In this document: piece by piece, positions 1 through 6,292 of the stretch | Layout: the number at the start of each line of letters is the position of its first letter | Numbering within the stretch: position 1 is the first letter of the stretch | Source of the DNA: Negativicutes bacterium UBA1444 | Lineage (GTDB): Bacteria; Bacillota; Negativicutes; UBA1444 | Reading direction: 5' to 3' | Assembly (NCBI GenBank): GCA_002329525.1 | Contig: DCTI01000020.1 | Coordinates: forward strand, 7,291-14,633 | DNA length: 7,343 nucleotides | The notes under the pieces: generated by a model | What the model was told of the DNA's origin: nothing | The model's database searches: none | Seen by the model: the letters and a program-made list of their open reading frames with translations, nothing else | Translations under genes and position numbers: made by a program

Positions 1-129
1 GCAAACAGGAGCGGACAAAGGATAGTCACTGCCAAATAATATGGAAACAACTCGATTCCTCCATCACATATTAACCTGTATATATATTGGCGGAATTGTG
101 GGAAAATCCTGCCCCGAAACAGCGATCGG

Positions 130-148
130 TTGCGAAAAGTTTTCACAT
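130..148. promoter_or_regulatory. Second, weaker operator-like palindrome over the -35 region
   Basis: TTGCGAA (130-136) and TTCACAT (142-148) flank the five bases AAGTT. The core GCGAAAA/TTTTCAC (132-138, 140-146) pairs with one mismatch around the G at 139. It resembles the palindrome at 171-188, with centres about 40 bases (roughly four helical turns) apart. The spacer is one base longer than in a canonical Rex site, so binding by the same repressor is uncertain. It could be a cooperative auxiliary site overlapping the -35 hexamer, or a chance AT-rich palindrome. Confidence 0.35.
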
Positions 149-158
149 CGGGTACAAT
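130..158 (+). promoter_or_regulatory. Predicted sigma-A-type promoter of the hydrogenase operon
   Basis: A -35-like hexamer TTGCGA (130-135; 4 of 6 matches to TTGACA) and a -10-like hexamer TACAAT (153-158; 5 of 6 matches to TATAAT) are separated by exactly 17 bases. Transcription would start near 164-167, about 40 bases before the first ATG at 208. No other pair of comparable quality was seen between 1 and 207; the TA-rich run at 79-88 has no matching -35. The -35 and spacer overlap a palindrome at 130-148, and the likely start lies just before a second palindrome at 171-188, so the promoter looks placed for repression. Prediction from sequence only. Confidence 0.6.
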
Positions 159-170
159 AATTGATATTGA

Positions 171-188
171 TAGTGAAACTTTTCACAG
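171..188. promoter_or_regulatory. Candidate Rex (NADH/NAD+ sensor) operator
   Basis: The 18-base stretch TAGTGAAACTTTTCACAG is an inverted repeat: GTGAAA (173-178) and TTTCAC (181-186) are perfect complements around a two-base centre. It matches the Gram-positive Rex operator TTGTGAA-N4-TTCACAA at 12 of 14 fixed positions with the correct four-base spacer. It sits immediately downstream of the predicted transcription start and ends 19 bases before the first ATG, a typical repressor position. Rex is known to repress fermentation and hydrogenase genes in many Firmicutes when NADH is low, so a Rex site before ferredoxin and hydrogenase genes is biologically sensible. Rex itself is not in the window. 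Confidence 0.6.
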
Positions 189-207
189 TACGTCGAGGTG
201 ACAAAGT

Positions 208-459
208 ATGGTTACCATTTCGGTCTGCCTGGGCAGCGCTTGCCATCTGAAAGGGGCCAATGCCGTGCTGGAAACATTTCTGGCCTTGATCGACCGTTAT
301 CAGGCCCAAGCCAACGTGCAGATGGCCGGCAGTTTTTGTCAGGGACGCTGTACGGAAGGCGTCGTTGTGCAAATCGACGATTTGCTTTTGACGAATGTGA
401 CCAAGGACCAAGTCTTTGAACTGTTCACAAAATATGTACTGAACGGAGACAAGGAATGA
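208..459 (+). CDS. Thioredoxin-fold [2Fe-2S] ferredoxin, first copy
   Basis: This 83-residue protein belongs to the thioredoxin-like [2Fe-2S] ferredoxin group, related to the NuoE/HydA-subunit E type and the free-standing small (2Fe-2S) ferredoxins. The cluster ligands are visible as C7-x4-C12 (CLGSAC) and C44-x3-C48 (CQGRC), the family spacing. There is no signal peptide or membrane segment, so it is cytoplasmic. The ATG at 208 is preceded by a GAGGTGA-type ribosome binding site at 195-201. Its stop overlaps the next ATG as ATGA, so it is translationally coupled to the sensory hydrogenase homologue. It probably passes electrons to or from that protein, but the partner is inferred from position. 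A paralogue with the same four cysteines lies at 3351-3614. Confidence 0.85.
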   Translation: MVTISVCLGSACHLKGANAVLETFLALIDRYQAQANVQMAGSFCQGRCTEGVVVQIDDLLLTNVTKDQVFELFTKYVLNGDKE

Positions 460-2165
460 AACAGGTCATCACCACCCAAAAAGTCAACTGCCAGGATTGC
501 CACCGTTGTGTCCGCTCCTGCCCGGTCAAGGCGATCGGCATCGAAAGTGGCCACGCCAGCGTCGTCCTGGACAAATGCATTCTTTGCGGAAAATGCGTGG
601 TGGAATGTCCGCAACAGGCCAAGCAGGTTGAAAATCAGCTTGAGATCGTTAAACGCGCGCTGGCTGGAGACCGGAAGGTAGCCTTCAGCATCGCCCCCTC
701 TTTCGTCACCGCCTTTGATCATTTTTCGTTCGGGCAGCTGCGGACCGCACTGAAAAGAGCCGGTGCCTGCGCAGTCGAAGAAACCGCCGTCGGTGCCGCC
801 GCTGTATCCAAAGTCTATGCGTCGTTGCTGGAAACCGCCGACTATCCGGTCATTTCCTGCTGTTGCCCGGTAGTCACCCGTCTGGTGGAAAAATATTACC
901 CCAATCTGACCGGCAATCTGGCCCCGGTTGTATCGCCCATGATCGCCCATGGCCGCATCTTGAAGGAAAAACTGGGTTCGGACACCTTTGTGGTATTCAT
1001 CGGTCCCTGCATCGCCAAAATCGCCGAAGGTCGCGATGCCGACCTGGCCGGTGCAATCGACGCCGTTCTGACTTTCGAACACCTCCAGCAATGGCTGGGT
1101 GGTGAAAATCTTCAAAACAGTGATCTACCCGAAGATCTTTCGGCCTTGGACACACCCGGGCCCTCCCGCTTCTTCCCCATCACCGGCGGGATTCTGAAAA
1201 GTTTCACCGAACATGACGAGACCGACACGGACATTATCACCGTCCACGGACTCCAGAATTGCATGGAAGTATTCGAGTGTATGAGCAATTGGGAAATCTC
1301 TCCCCGATTCGTGGAAGCGCTCGCCTGCGACGGCGGCTGTATCGGCGGTCCCGGAATTCCCGTGTCCAGCGGTACGCCCGTCAAGCGAGCCAAGGTGGTC
1401 GAATTCGCCAGGCAGTCACCAGACCTGCATTTGAATTCACCGTTACCATTGACATCTTTATCCCGTCATCACTCGGCAACGCCGGTTATTGCGCTGGAAC
1501 CCACGGACATCGAAATCCGTGAAATTCTCGCCAAAACCGGGAAGTTTACCAAGGCCGATGAAAAAAACTGCGGGGCCTGCGGCTACAGCTCCTGTCGCGA
1601 AAAAGCCATCGCGGTCTGGCAAGGGTTGGCGGAAGTCGACATGTGCATCCCCTATATGAAGTCCAAAGCGGAATCTTTCTCCAACATGGTTATGGACAAT
1701 TCGCTGAACGCCATTATCGTAGTGGATGAAAACATGATCATTCAGGAATTCAATCCAGCTTCGGAAAAAATGTTCGGACATCAGGTCGATTTGGTGAAGG
1801 GAACCAGTCTGACCCGGATCATGGATTGCTCCGATTTGAAGTACGCGGTTGAAACCCAGGAGAAATTAGCCGCCCGGCGGGTCGAATATCCTGAACGTTG
1901 CTTGATCACCGAACAGATGATCTTACCCGTGCGGGAACATAAAATGGTCATTTTGATCATTACGGATATCAGTGAACGAGAAAAACAGGATCGGGAGTTT
2001 CAAAAAGTTAAAATGGAAACCATTGACAAGGCCGCTGAAATCATTAACCGGCAAATGCATGTCGCCCAGGAAATTGCCGGTTTGCTTGGTGAGACCACCG
2101 GTGAAACCAAGGCCGCGCTATTGGATCTGGTAGGCCTGTTGAAAGAGCGGGACGCCCGAACATGA
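456..2165 (+). CDS. Sensory-type [FeFe]-hydrogenase homologue with PAS domain (HydS-like)
   Basis: This 569-residue cytoplasmic protein has, in order: two [4Fe-4S] ferredoxin motifs (C12, C15, C18, C22 and C41, C44, C47, C51); an H-cluster domain at about 75-320; a four-Cys FeS domain (C372-x2-C375-x4-C380-x16-C397); a PAS domain at about 405-510; and a helical C-terminal tail of about 60 residues. The H-cluster signatures are SCCCP (C136, C137), GPCIAK (C185, K188, E191) and LACDGGC (C291, C295). All four cluster cysteines and the proton-shuttle cysteine (C136) are kept. Two methionines near the cluster in classical group A enzymes are G183 and L289 here. This pattern fits the group C, putatively sensory [FeFe] hydrogenases, and the adjoining phosphatase gene fits the phosphatase-linked subgroup (C3 in HydDB, from memory). 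No kinase or other output domain is fused, so the signal probably goes through PAS to the coupled phosphatase. The start has GGAG at 445-448. Confidence 0.88.
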   Translation: MKQVITTQKVNCQDCHRCVRSCPVKAIGIESGHASVVLDKCILCGKCVVECPQQAKQVENQLEIVKRALAGDRKVAFSIAPSFVTAFDHFSFGQLRTALKRAGACAVEETAVGAAAVSKVYASLLETADYPVISCCCPVVTRLVEKYYPNLTGNLAPVVSPMIAHGRILKEKLGSDTFVVFIGPCIAKIAEGRDADLAGAIDAVLTFEHLQQWLGGENLQNSDLPEDLSALDTPGPSRFFPITGGILKSFTEHDETDTDIITVHGLQNCMEVFECMSNWEISPRFVEALACDGGCIGGPGIPVSSGTPVKRAKVVEFARQSPDLHLNSPLPLTSLSRHHSATPVIALEPTDIEIREILAKTGKFTKADEKNCGACGYSSCREKAIAVWQGLAEVDMCIPYMKSKAESFSNMVMDNSLNAIIVVDENMIIQEFNPASEKMFGHQVDLVKGTSLTRIMDCSDLKYAVETQEKLAARRVEYPERCLITEQMILPVREHKMVILIITDISEREKQDREFQKVKMETIDKAAEIINRQMHVAQEIAGLLGETTGETKAALLDLVGLLKERDART

Positions 2166-3310
2166 CGTTGCACGCCGAAGTGACCGTTTCCCAGCTTTGC
2201 AAAAAAGGGGAAGAACTTTGCGGCGACAATGTACAGGTCACCCGCACCGCCAATTCGGTGATTGTAGTCGTATCGGACGGATTGGGCAGCGGCGTCAAGG
2301 CTAATATTCTGGCCACGCTGACGACAAAAATCGCTTCCTCCATGCTGGCGCGCGGCGCCGACCTGGACGATGTCGTGGAAACGATCGCCCAGACCCTGCC
2401 GGTGTGCCGGGAACGAAAAATTGCCTACTCCACGCTGCAAATTTTGCGAATTGATTATGACGGCAATGCCACACTGGTCGAATTCGACAGTCCCCGAACC
2501 CTGCTGTCCCGCGCCGGGCATGTAATTCCTTTTCCGGCCCAGCCGCGAACCATCGGCGGAAAAACCGTGCTGGCCGGACAATTTGAACTCCTGGAAAGCG
2601 ACTGGCTTCTGCTCGTCAGCGACGGCGTGATTCATGCCGGAATCGGCGGCCTGTTGCCGTTAGGGTTGGGATGGAAAGGCGCGGCGGACCGTTTCGCGGA
2701 AGATGTCGGCAAAGCCAAAGACACCGCCGATTTATGCACTTCGCTGATCAACTGCTGTGAAGGATATTATCTGGGCGAACCGGGTGACGATACCACCGTC
2801 GTTGCCATCAAAATTCGCAGCCCCCGCCGGATCAACCTGATGATGGGCCCACCGGCGGCGCCGGATCGTGATGCCGACGTGGTCAGGAGTTTCCTGGCCG
2901 CCCCTGGTCAAAAATACGTATCGGGCGGCACGACGGCCACAATGGTCAGCCGCATTCTCGGCAACCCGCTGAAAGTATCGTTGGAGTATGATGACCCGAC
3001 GATTCCGCCGATTGCCCATCTGGAAGGTATCGACCTGGTGACGGAAGGAGTCCTGACGCTCAATGCCGCTGCCGACCGATTGCGCTCGCTGGCCGACCTG
3101 AAACGCTCGACCCGCCGGGATGGCGCAACCCTGGCGGCCCGCTTGCTATTGGAAGGCGATCATATTCATATCTGGGCCGGCGGCGCAGTCAACCCAGCGC
3201 ACCAAAATCCGCTGCTGCCTTCGGCCATGAACATCAAAATGCAGGTATTATCCCGACTGCGATCCCAACTGGAAGCCCTCGGCAAAATCGTCCACATCGA
3301 ATGGGTATAA
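2162..3310 (+). CDS. SpoIIE-family (PP2C-type) serine/threonine phosphatase with C-terminal extension
   Basis: This 382-residue protein begins directly with a PP2C/SpoIIE catalytic domain (about 1-220), which removes phosphate from Ser or Thr using two metal ions. Metal-site acidic residues are visible in GDN (D22), VSDGLGSG (D39), a second VSDG (D154) and PGDDTTV (D209, D210). Residues about 221-382 form an extra region I cannot assign to a named domain; it contains SGGTTATMV (254-262) and GIDLVTEGVL (289-298). There is no membrane segment or sensor domain of its own. The ATG overlaps the preceding stop as ATGA with only a weak upstream ribosome site, which points to coupled translation with the PAS-containing hydrogenase homologue, its likely input. 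Its substrate is not in the window; SpoIIE relatives often act on STAS-type anti-anti-sigma factors, but that is only a family analogy. Confidence 0.87.
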   Translation: MTLHAEVTVSQLCKKGEELCGDNVQVTRTANSVIVVVSDGLGSGVKANILATLTTKIASSMLARGADLDDVVETIAQTLPVCRERKIAYSTLQILRIDYDGNATLVEFDSPRTLLSRAGHVIPFPAQPRTIGGKTVLAGQFELLESDWLLLVSDGVIHAGIGGLLPLGLGWKGAADRFAEDVGKAKDTADLCTSLINCCEGYYLGEPGDDTTVVAIKIRSPRRINLMMGPPAAPDRDADVVRSFLAAPGQKYVSGGTTATMVSRILGNPLKVSLEYDDPTIPPIAHLEGIDLVTEGVLTLNAAADRLRSLADLKRSTRRDGATLAARLLLEGDHIHIWAGGAVNPAHQNPLLPSAMNIKMQVLSRLRSQLEALGKIVHIEWV

Positions 3311-3350
3311 CAGGTACAGCCGATTTTCAATAAGGAGTGATCAAATCCAC

Positions 3351-3614
3351 ATGATTACGGTCGAACTCTGCATGGGCACTTCCTGTCACCTCTTGGGAAC
3401 GCAGGAACTAATGGATGTTTTGGACGCCCTGCCGGCGGAACAGCGCCGACAGCTTGAAATCAAAGGTGTCACTTGTTTCAAAAACTGCGGGAAAGGTCCC
3501 AATGTCCGGGTCAACGGCGTTTTGCTGGAAAGCGCGACCCCGGATAGCCTGTTGGAAGTTTTGCAGACCAGTATAGAACAATTGGAGGGAATAACGAACA
3601 GTGCCGGAAATTAA
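3351..3614 (+). CDS. Thioredoxin-fold [2Fe-2S] ferredoxin, second copy
   Basis: This 87-residue protein has the thioredoxin-like [2Fe-2S] ferredoxin pattern: C7-x4-C12 (CMGTSC) and C42-x3-C46 (CFKNC). The same four positions are used in the 83-residue protein at 208-459, with similar ends to the fold (VRVNGVLL here, VVQIDDLLL there), so the two are probably distant paralogues. The ATG follows a strong AAGGAGTGA ribosome site (3332-3340), and the 40 bases before it hold no other feature. The last 14 bases overlap the start of the group B hydrogenase gene, so the two are coupled. The likely role is electron exchange with that hydrogenase, perhaps linking it to other redox proteins; this is inferred from position. 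Confidence 0.86.
   Translation: MITVELCMGTSCHLLGTQELMDVLDALPAEQRRQLEIKGVTCFKNCGKGPNVRVNGVLLESATPDSLLEVLQTSIEQLEGITNSAGN
3584..3589 (+). promoter_or_regulatory. Ribosome binding site for the group B hydrogenase GTG start
   Basis: GGAGGG lies inside the 3' end of the upstream ferredoxin gene, 11-12 bases before GTG at 3601. An in-frame TAA at 3592-3594 rules out any start further upstream. The next candidates downstream (TTG 3643, ATG 3661) would remove the conserved N-terminal helix (IRRKVLTEIAQMTFEG), so GTG 3601 is the best start. Confidence 0.6.
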
Positions 3615-5121
3615 CGAGATCACCAAGATTCGTCGAAAAGTATTGACCGAAATTGCTCAAATGACGTTTGAAGGACGTTTACAAACGGATGTGGCTAATA
3701 TCCTGCACTCGGTTGTCACCGAAGAAGGGCCGCGTTACCGTTGCTGCGTTCATAAGGAACGGGCCGTTTTGCAGGACCGGATCAAATCCGCGCTCAGTCA
3801 GCCGATGAACGTGAGTATGACCGAAGCCGCCAATGCCGCTTTGACCGGTGACATCGCCGATACGCCCATCATTCAGGTGTTACCGGTGGCATGCGACCAG
3901 TGTCCGCTGGATCGGTTCATCGTAACCGACGCCTGCCGAAACTGCCTAGCCCACAGTTGCATCGCCAGTTGCCCCAAAAAGGCGATTTCCGTGGTGGCCA
4001 ACCGTTCGTTCATTGATAAAACGAAGTGCGTGGAATGCGGGCTGTGCAAGCGATCTTGCCCGTATGGCGCGATTATCGAAATTTCCCGGCCGTGCGAACG
4101 TGCCTGCGAATTGGACGCCATCGCTGCCGGCAAAGCCCGGAAAGCCGTCATCGATTATGAAAAGTGTGTTGCCTGCGGTGCCTGTAAAATGGCCTGCCCC
4201 TTTGGCGCCATTTCCGACCGCTCGATGATCGTTCAGGTCATTCAGCGAATCAAAGCGCAGGAACGGGTCTATGCCCTCCTGGCGCCGGCTTTTATCGGCC
4301 AATTTGGCGTTCAGGTCCGGCCTGGCCAGATTTTCACCGCTCTGAAAAAAGTCGGGTTTCACGAAACGCGGGAAGTATCGGTGGGCGCTGATGCCGTGGC
4401 CGTGGAGGAAGCCCGCGAATTCGCGGAGCGCAGCCAGGAGTCCGGCAGTTTCATGACCACCTCTTGTTGCCCCGCTTTTGTCGGCATGGTTGAGAAACAC
4501 TTGCCCTCCCTGAAAGAAAATATTTCCTCCCTGGTCTCACCGATGGTTGCCGCCGCCATGGAAATAAAGAAAAACGATCCCGCCGGGATCGTAGTGTTCG
4601 TCGGTCCGTGCATCGCCAAAAAAGGCGAAGCGCAGAAATATCCGGACATTGTCGATTATGTGCTGACATTCGAAGAGTTGGCAGCCCTGATTGTTGGCGC
4701 CGGCGTCAACGTCACCGAGATGGAAGCCGGCAACTTCGCTTCCGCCGCCTCCAAGGACGGAAATATCTTCGCCCGGGCCGGTGGCGTCCTCCAGGCGGTC
4801 GAAAACGTGATGGGCCAGCTGGCTCCCGAGGTCGCCGTCCAGGCCGAACGTTGCGAAGGGTTGGGAAACTGCAAAAAGTGTCTGCAGGAAATTGAAGCGG
4901 GCAAACGCCCGGCCAACTTCTTCGAAGGCATGGCCTGCACGGGCGGGTGCGTCGGCGGTCCCGGCGTATTGACCGATTATCGGGTTACCACCCGACTGGT
5001 GGATAATTTTGCGGGAGCGGCGCCGGAAAAATCTGCCGTAACCAATCCCAAAAGCGGCGAAATCGGCAAACTTGGCCTTCACCGCACCCATACCGCCCAC
5101 GCGGAGTCACCGACCGACTAA
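3601..5121 (+). CDS. Group B-type monomeric [FeFe] hydrogenase
   Basis: This 506-residue cytoplasmic protein should reversibly interconvert protons plus electrons with H2, probably using ferredoxin. It opens with an N-terminal helical segment and a YRCCVHKER motif (C48, C49) that I associate with the group B hydrogenase family (TIGR04105-type). Then come cysteine groups C98/C101, C112-x2-C115-x4-C120-x3-C124, C143-x2-C146-x2-C149-x3-C153, C165/C169 and C189-x2-C192-x2-C195-x3-C199, at least two of which are standard [4Fe-4S] motifs. The H-cluster domain (about 220-475) shows TTSCCPAF (C289, C290), GPCIAKKGE (C337, K340, E343) and GMACTGGC (C446, C450). All cluster ligands and the proton-shuttle cysteine are present. 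M444 is kept and the second methionine is G335, as is usual outside group A. A further cysteine set (C418, C424, C427) precedes the last motif. The start is GTG. It is the last gene of the operon, and the maturases must be encoded elsewhere. Confidence 0.88.
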   Translation: MPEINEITKIRRKVLTEIAQMTFEGRLQTDVANILHSVVTEEGPRYRCCVHKERAVLQDRIKSALSQPMNVSMTEAANAALTGDIADTPIIQVLPVACDQCPLDRFIVTDACRNCLAHSCIASCPKKAISVVANRSFIDKTKCVECGLCKRSCPYGAIIEISRPCERACELDAIAAGKARKAVIDYEKCVACGACKMACPFGAISDRSMIVQVIQRIKAQERVYALLAPAFIGQFGVQVRPGQIFTALKKVGFHETREVSVGADAVAVEEAREFAERSQESGSFMTTSCCPAFVGMVEKHLPSLKENISSLVSPMVAAAMEIKKNDPAGIVVFVGPCIAKKGEAQKYPDIVDYVLTFEELAALIVGAGVNVTEMEAGNFASAASKDGNIFARAGGVLQAVENVMGQLAPEVAVQAERCEGLGNCKKCLQEIEAGKRPANFFEGMACTGGCVGGPGVLTDYRVTTRLVDNFAGAAPEKSAVTNPKSGEIGKLGLHRTHTAHAESPTD

Positions 5122-6209
5122 ATCAAGTTGCTCAACTGGGTTCCATCCACCACCTGATCGATAAAAACGGTCAGGTGGTTTCTCATATCCAGAGTGGTCG
5201 CACCCGGATAAAGGCGGCGATGTTTGTCCAGGACCAGCTGAATTACCGGACGGGTCGGCAGGCCTGGCTCCACGAAGGTCACGATTCCGATGTCGCCGGT
5301 ATTCAGGCGAACCGTTGCCCCTACCGGATAGAGGGCAATCTTGTCCAGAAAAACCGGCAAAATCGCCGGATCGAAATGCTGAGCGCCGGTCATCTGCAAA
5401 AGTTCGTAGGCTTCATGCGGCAACAAAGCCTTGCGGTACGGACGGTCGGACGTGATCGCGTCGTACACGTCCACAATTGAGACAATTCGGGAAAACTCAT
5501 GAATCGCCATTCCGGCCAATCCGCGGGGATAGCCGGTCCCGTCAAATTTTTCGTGATGTTGCAACGCCACATGGATGGAAGGAATGGACAACTGCCCTTT
5601 ATGGGCCCGCAAAATTTCGAACCCGAACCAGGGATGCCCCTTCATTCGCACCATTTCGTCATCGGTCAGCCGATCCGGCTTGGTCAGCAGTTGCTGCCCC
5701 ACCCGCAATTTGCCGACATCATGCAACAACGCCCCCACCGCCAGTTCATTCAGGCGGGTTTCCGCATATCCCATTTCTACGGCGACCAGTACGGCCAAAA
5801 TGCAGACATCTACGGAATGGGCGAAAGTGCAATCGTCGTGGGCCCGGATTTCGGTCAGATGGACCATGGCCTTCCGGTTACGGATGATTTCAGCCACAAT
5901 CCGCCGCGCGGATTGCTGAACCTCCGTCACCGCCAAATCCGCCCGTTTATTGCGCAATACATCCAGAGCACGTTTCACTGTCTGAATTCCGGACTGGCGG
6001 GTTTCCTCGGCAATGATCGCGGGAATTTCCAGGTCGCTGATATAAGGATTGCGTACATAAATCGCATAAATACCCAGCTCCTGAAGCCGACGGATATAGG
6101 ATTCCGTGATGGCCTGACCGTCAGCCAACAGCAGTTTGCCGTCCGCACTCAATACATTGCGGGCTGTCACCATCCCGTTCTTCAATTCGGATACCACTAT
6201 ACGTTGCAC
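5118..6209 (-). CDS. HD-GYP domain protein, predicted c-di-GMP phosphodiesterase
   Basis: This 363-residue protein has an N-terminal region (about 1-90) typical of what precedes HD-GYP domains in Firmicutes, then an HD-GYP domain at about 120-290, then a C-terminal beta-rich segment (about 293-350). HD-GYP enzymes hydrolyse the second messenger c-di-GMP. Catalytic and metal residues are visible: H131 (AHSVDV), the HD pair H163-D164 (LLHDVGK), H192 (GHPWFG), H218-H219 (QHHE) and the GYP loop DGTGYP (223-228), followed by SIVDVYDAITSDRPY. All core residues are present, so it is probably active. There is no membrane segment and no receiver domain. It starts with GTG at 6209, supported by an AGGAAGGA site. 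Its stop codon overlaps that of the convergent hydrogenase gene. No direct link to the hydrogenase system can be seen beyond adjacency. Confidence 0.88.
   Translation of the reverse strand: MQRIVVSELKNGMVTARNVLSADGKLLLADGQAITESYIRRLQELGIYAIYVRNPYISDLEIPAIIAEETRQSGIQTVKRALDVLRNKRADLAVTEVQQSARRIVAEIIRNRKAMVHLTEIRAHDDCTFAHSVDVCILAVLVAVEMGYAETRLNELAVGALLHDVGKLRVGQQLLTKPDRLTDDEMVRMKGHPWFGFEILRAHKGQLSIPSIHVALQHHEKFDGTGYPRGLAGMAIHEFSRIVSIVDVYDAITSDRPYRKALLPHEAYELLQMTGAQHFDPAILPVFLDKIALYPVGATVRLNTGDIGIVTFVEPGLPTRPVIQLVLDKHRRLYPGATTLDMRNHLTVFIDQVVDGTQLSNLI
5149..5181 (+). terminator. Terminator-like hairpin after the hydrogenase operon, inside the HD-GYP gene
   Basis: ACCACCTGATCG (5149-5160) pairs with CGGTCAGGTGGT (5168-5179) over 12 base pairs, one of them a U-G wobble in plus-strand RNA, around the loop ATAAAAA. 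The stem is followed by a short T run (TTTCTC). On the minus strand the wobble becomes an A-C mismatch and no U run follows, so the structure is oriented to end plus-strand transcription, 27 bases after the hydrogenase stop. The weak T tract makes it an imperfect intrinsic terminator. It also encodes part of the C terminus of the convergent gene. Confidence 0.5.
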
Positions 6210-6217
6210 ACAAACAG

Positions 6218-6225
6218 TCCTTCCT
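6218..6225 (-). promoter_or_regulatory. Ribosome binding site fixing the GTG start of the HD-GYP gene
   Basis: On the minus strand AGGAAGGA ends 8 bases before GTG (6209-6207). This supports the GTG start and the N terminus MQRIVVSELKNGM, which resembles the opening of other HD-GYP proteins. I could not find a convincing promoter for this gene in the bases upstream, which overlap the 5' end of the small divergent gene. Confidence 0.6.
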
Positions 6226-6275
6226 GAAAAATCCGACAGACGCAGTACCCAACGCCCGGTTGCCCTGCATCTGCC

Positions 6276-6283
6276 AAAAGGAG
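6276..6283 (+). promoter_or_regulatory. Ribosome binding site for the 82-residue protein
   Basis: AAAAGGAG ends 9 bases before ATG at 6293. An upstream in-frame TTG (6260) would place this site inside the coding region, so the ATG is preferred. Confidence 0.65.
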
Positions 6284-6292
6284 CGAATCCCG

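Noticed and set aside
1..39. Possible C-terminal tail of an upstream gene reading to a TAA at 37-39
   Set aside because: Only 12 codons are visible and they show no recognisable pattern; other frames also stop nearby, so a gene end cannot be supported.
79..88. TA-rich run that resembles a -10 element
   Set aside because: No acceptable -35 lies 16-18 bases upstream, and the pair at 130-158 is much better.
339..1115. Long open frame on the minus strand (258 codons)
   Set aside because: It lies entirely opposite the small ferredoxin and the sensory hydrogenase homologue, whose family motifs are unmistakable; its translation shows no family features.
2000..2635. Long open frame on the minus strand (211 codons)
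   Set aside because: It is antisense to the sensor tail and the phosphatase catalytic domain, low in pattern, with no ribosome site noticed.
4537..5100. Long open frame on the minus strand (187 codons)
   Set aside because: It is antisense to the H-cluster domain of the group B hydrogenase; a by-product of GC-rich codon usage.
5499..6227. Long open frame on the plus strand (242 codons)
   Set aside because: It is antisense to the HD-GYP protein, which has complete catalytic motifs and a ribosome site.
6260..6292. TTG start extending the small protein by 11 residues
   Set aside because: The AAAAGGAG site at 6276-6283 lies inside that extension and is well spaced for the ATG at 6293.
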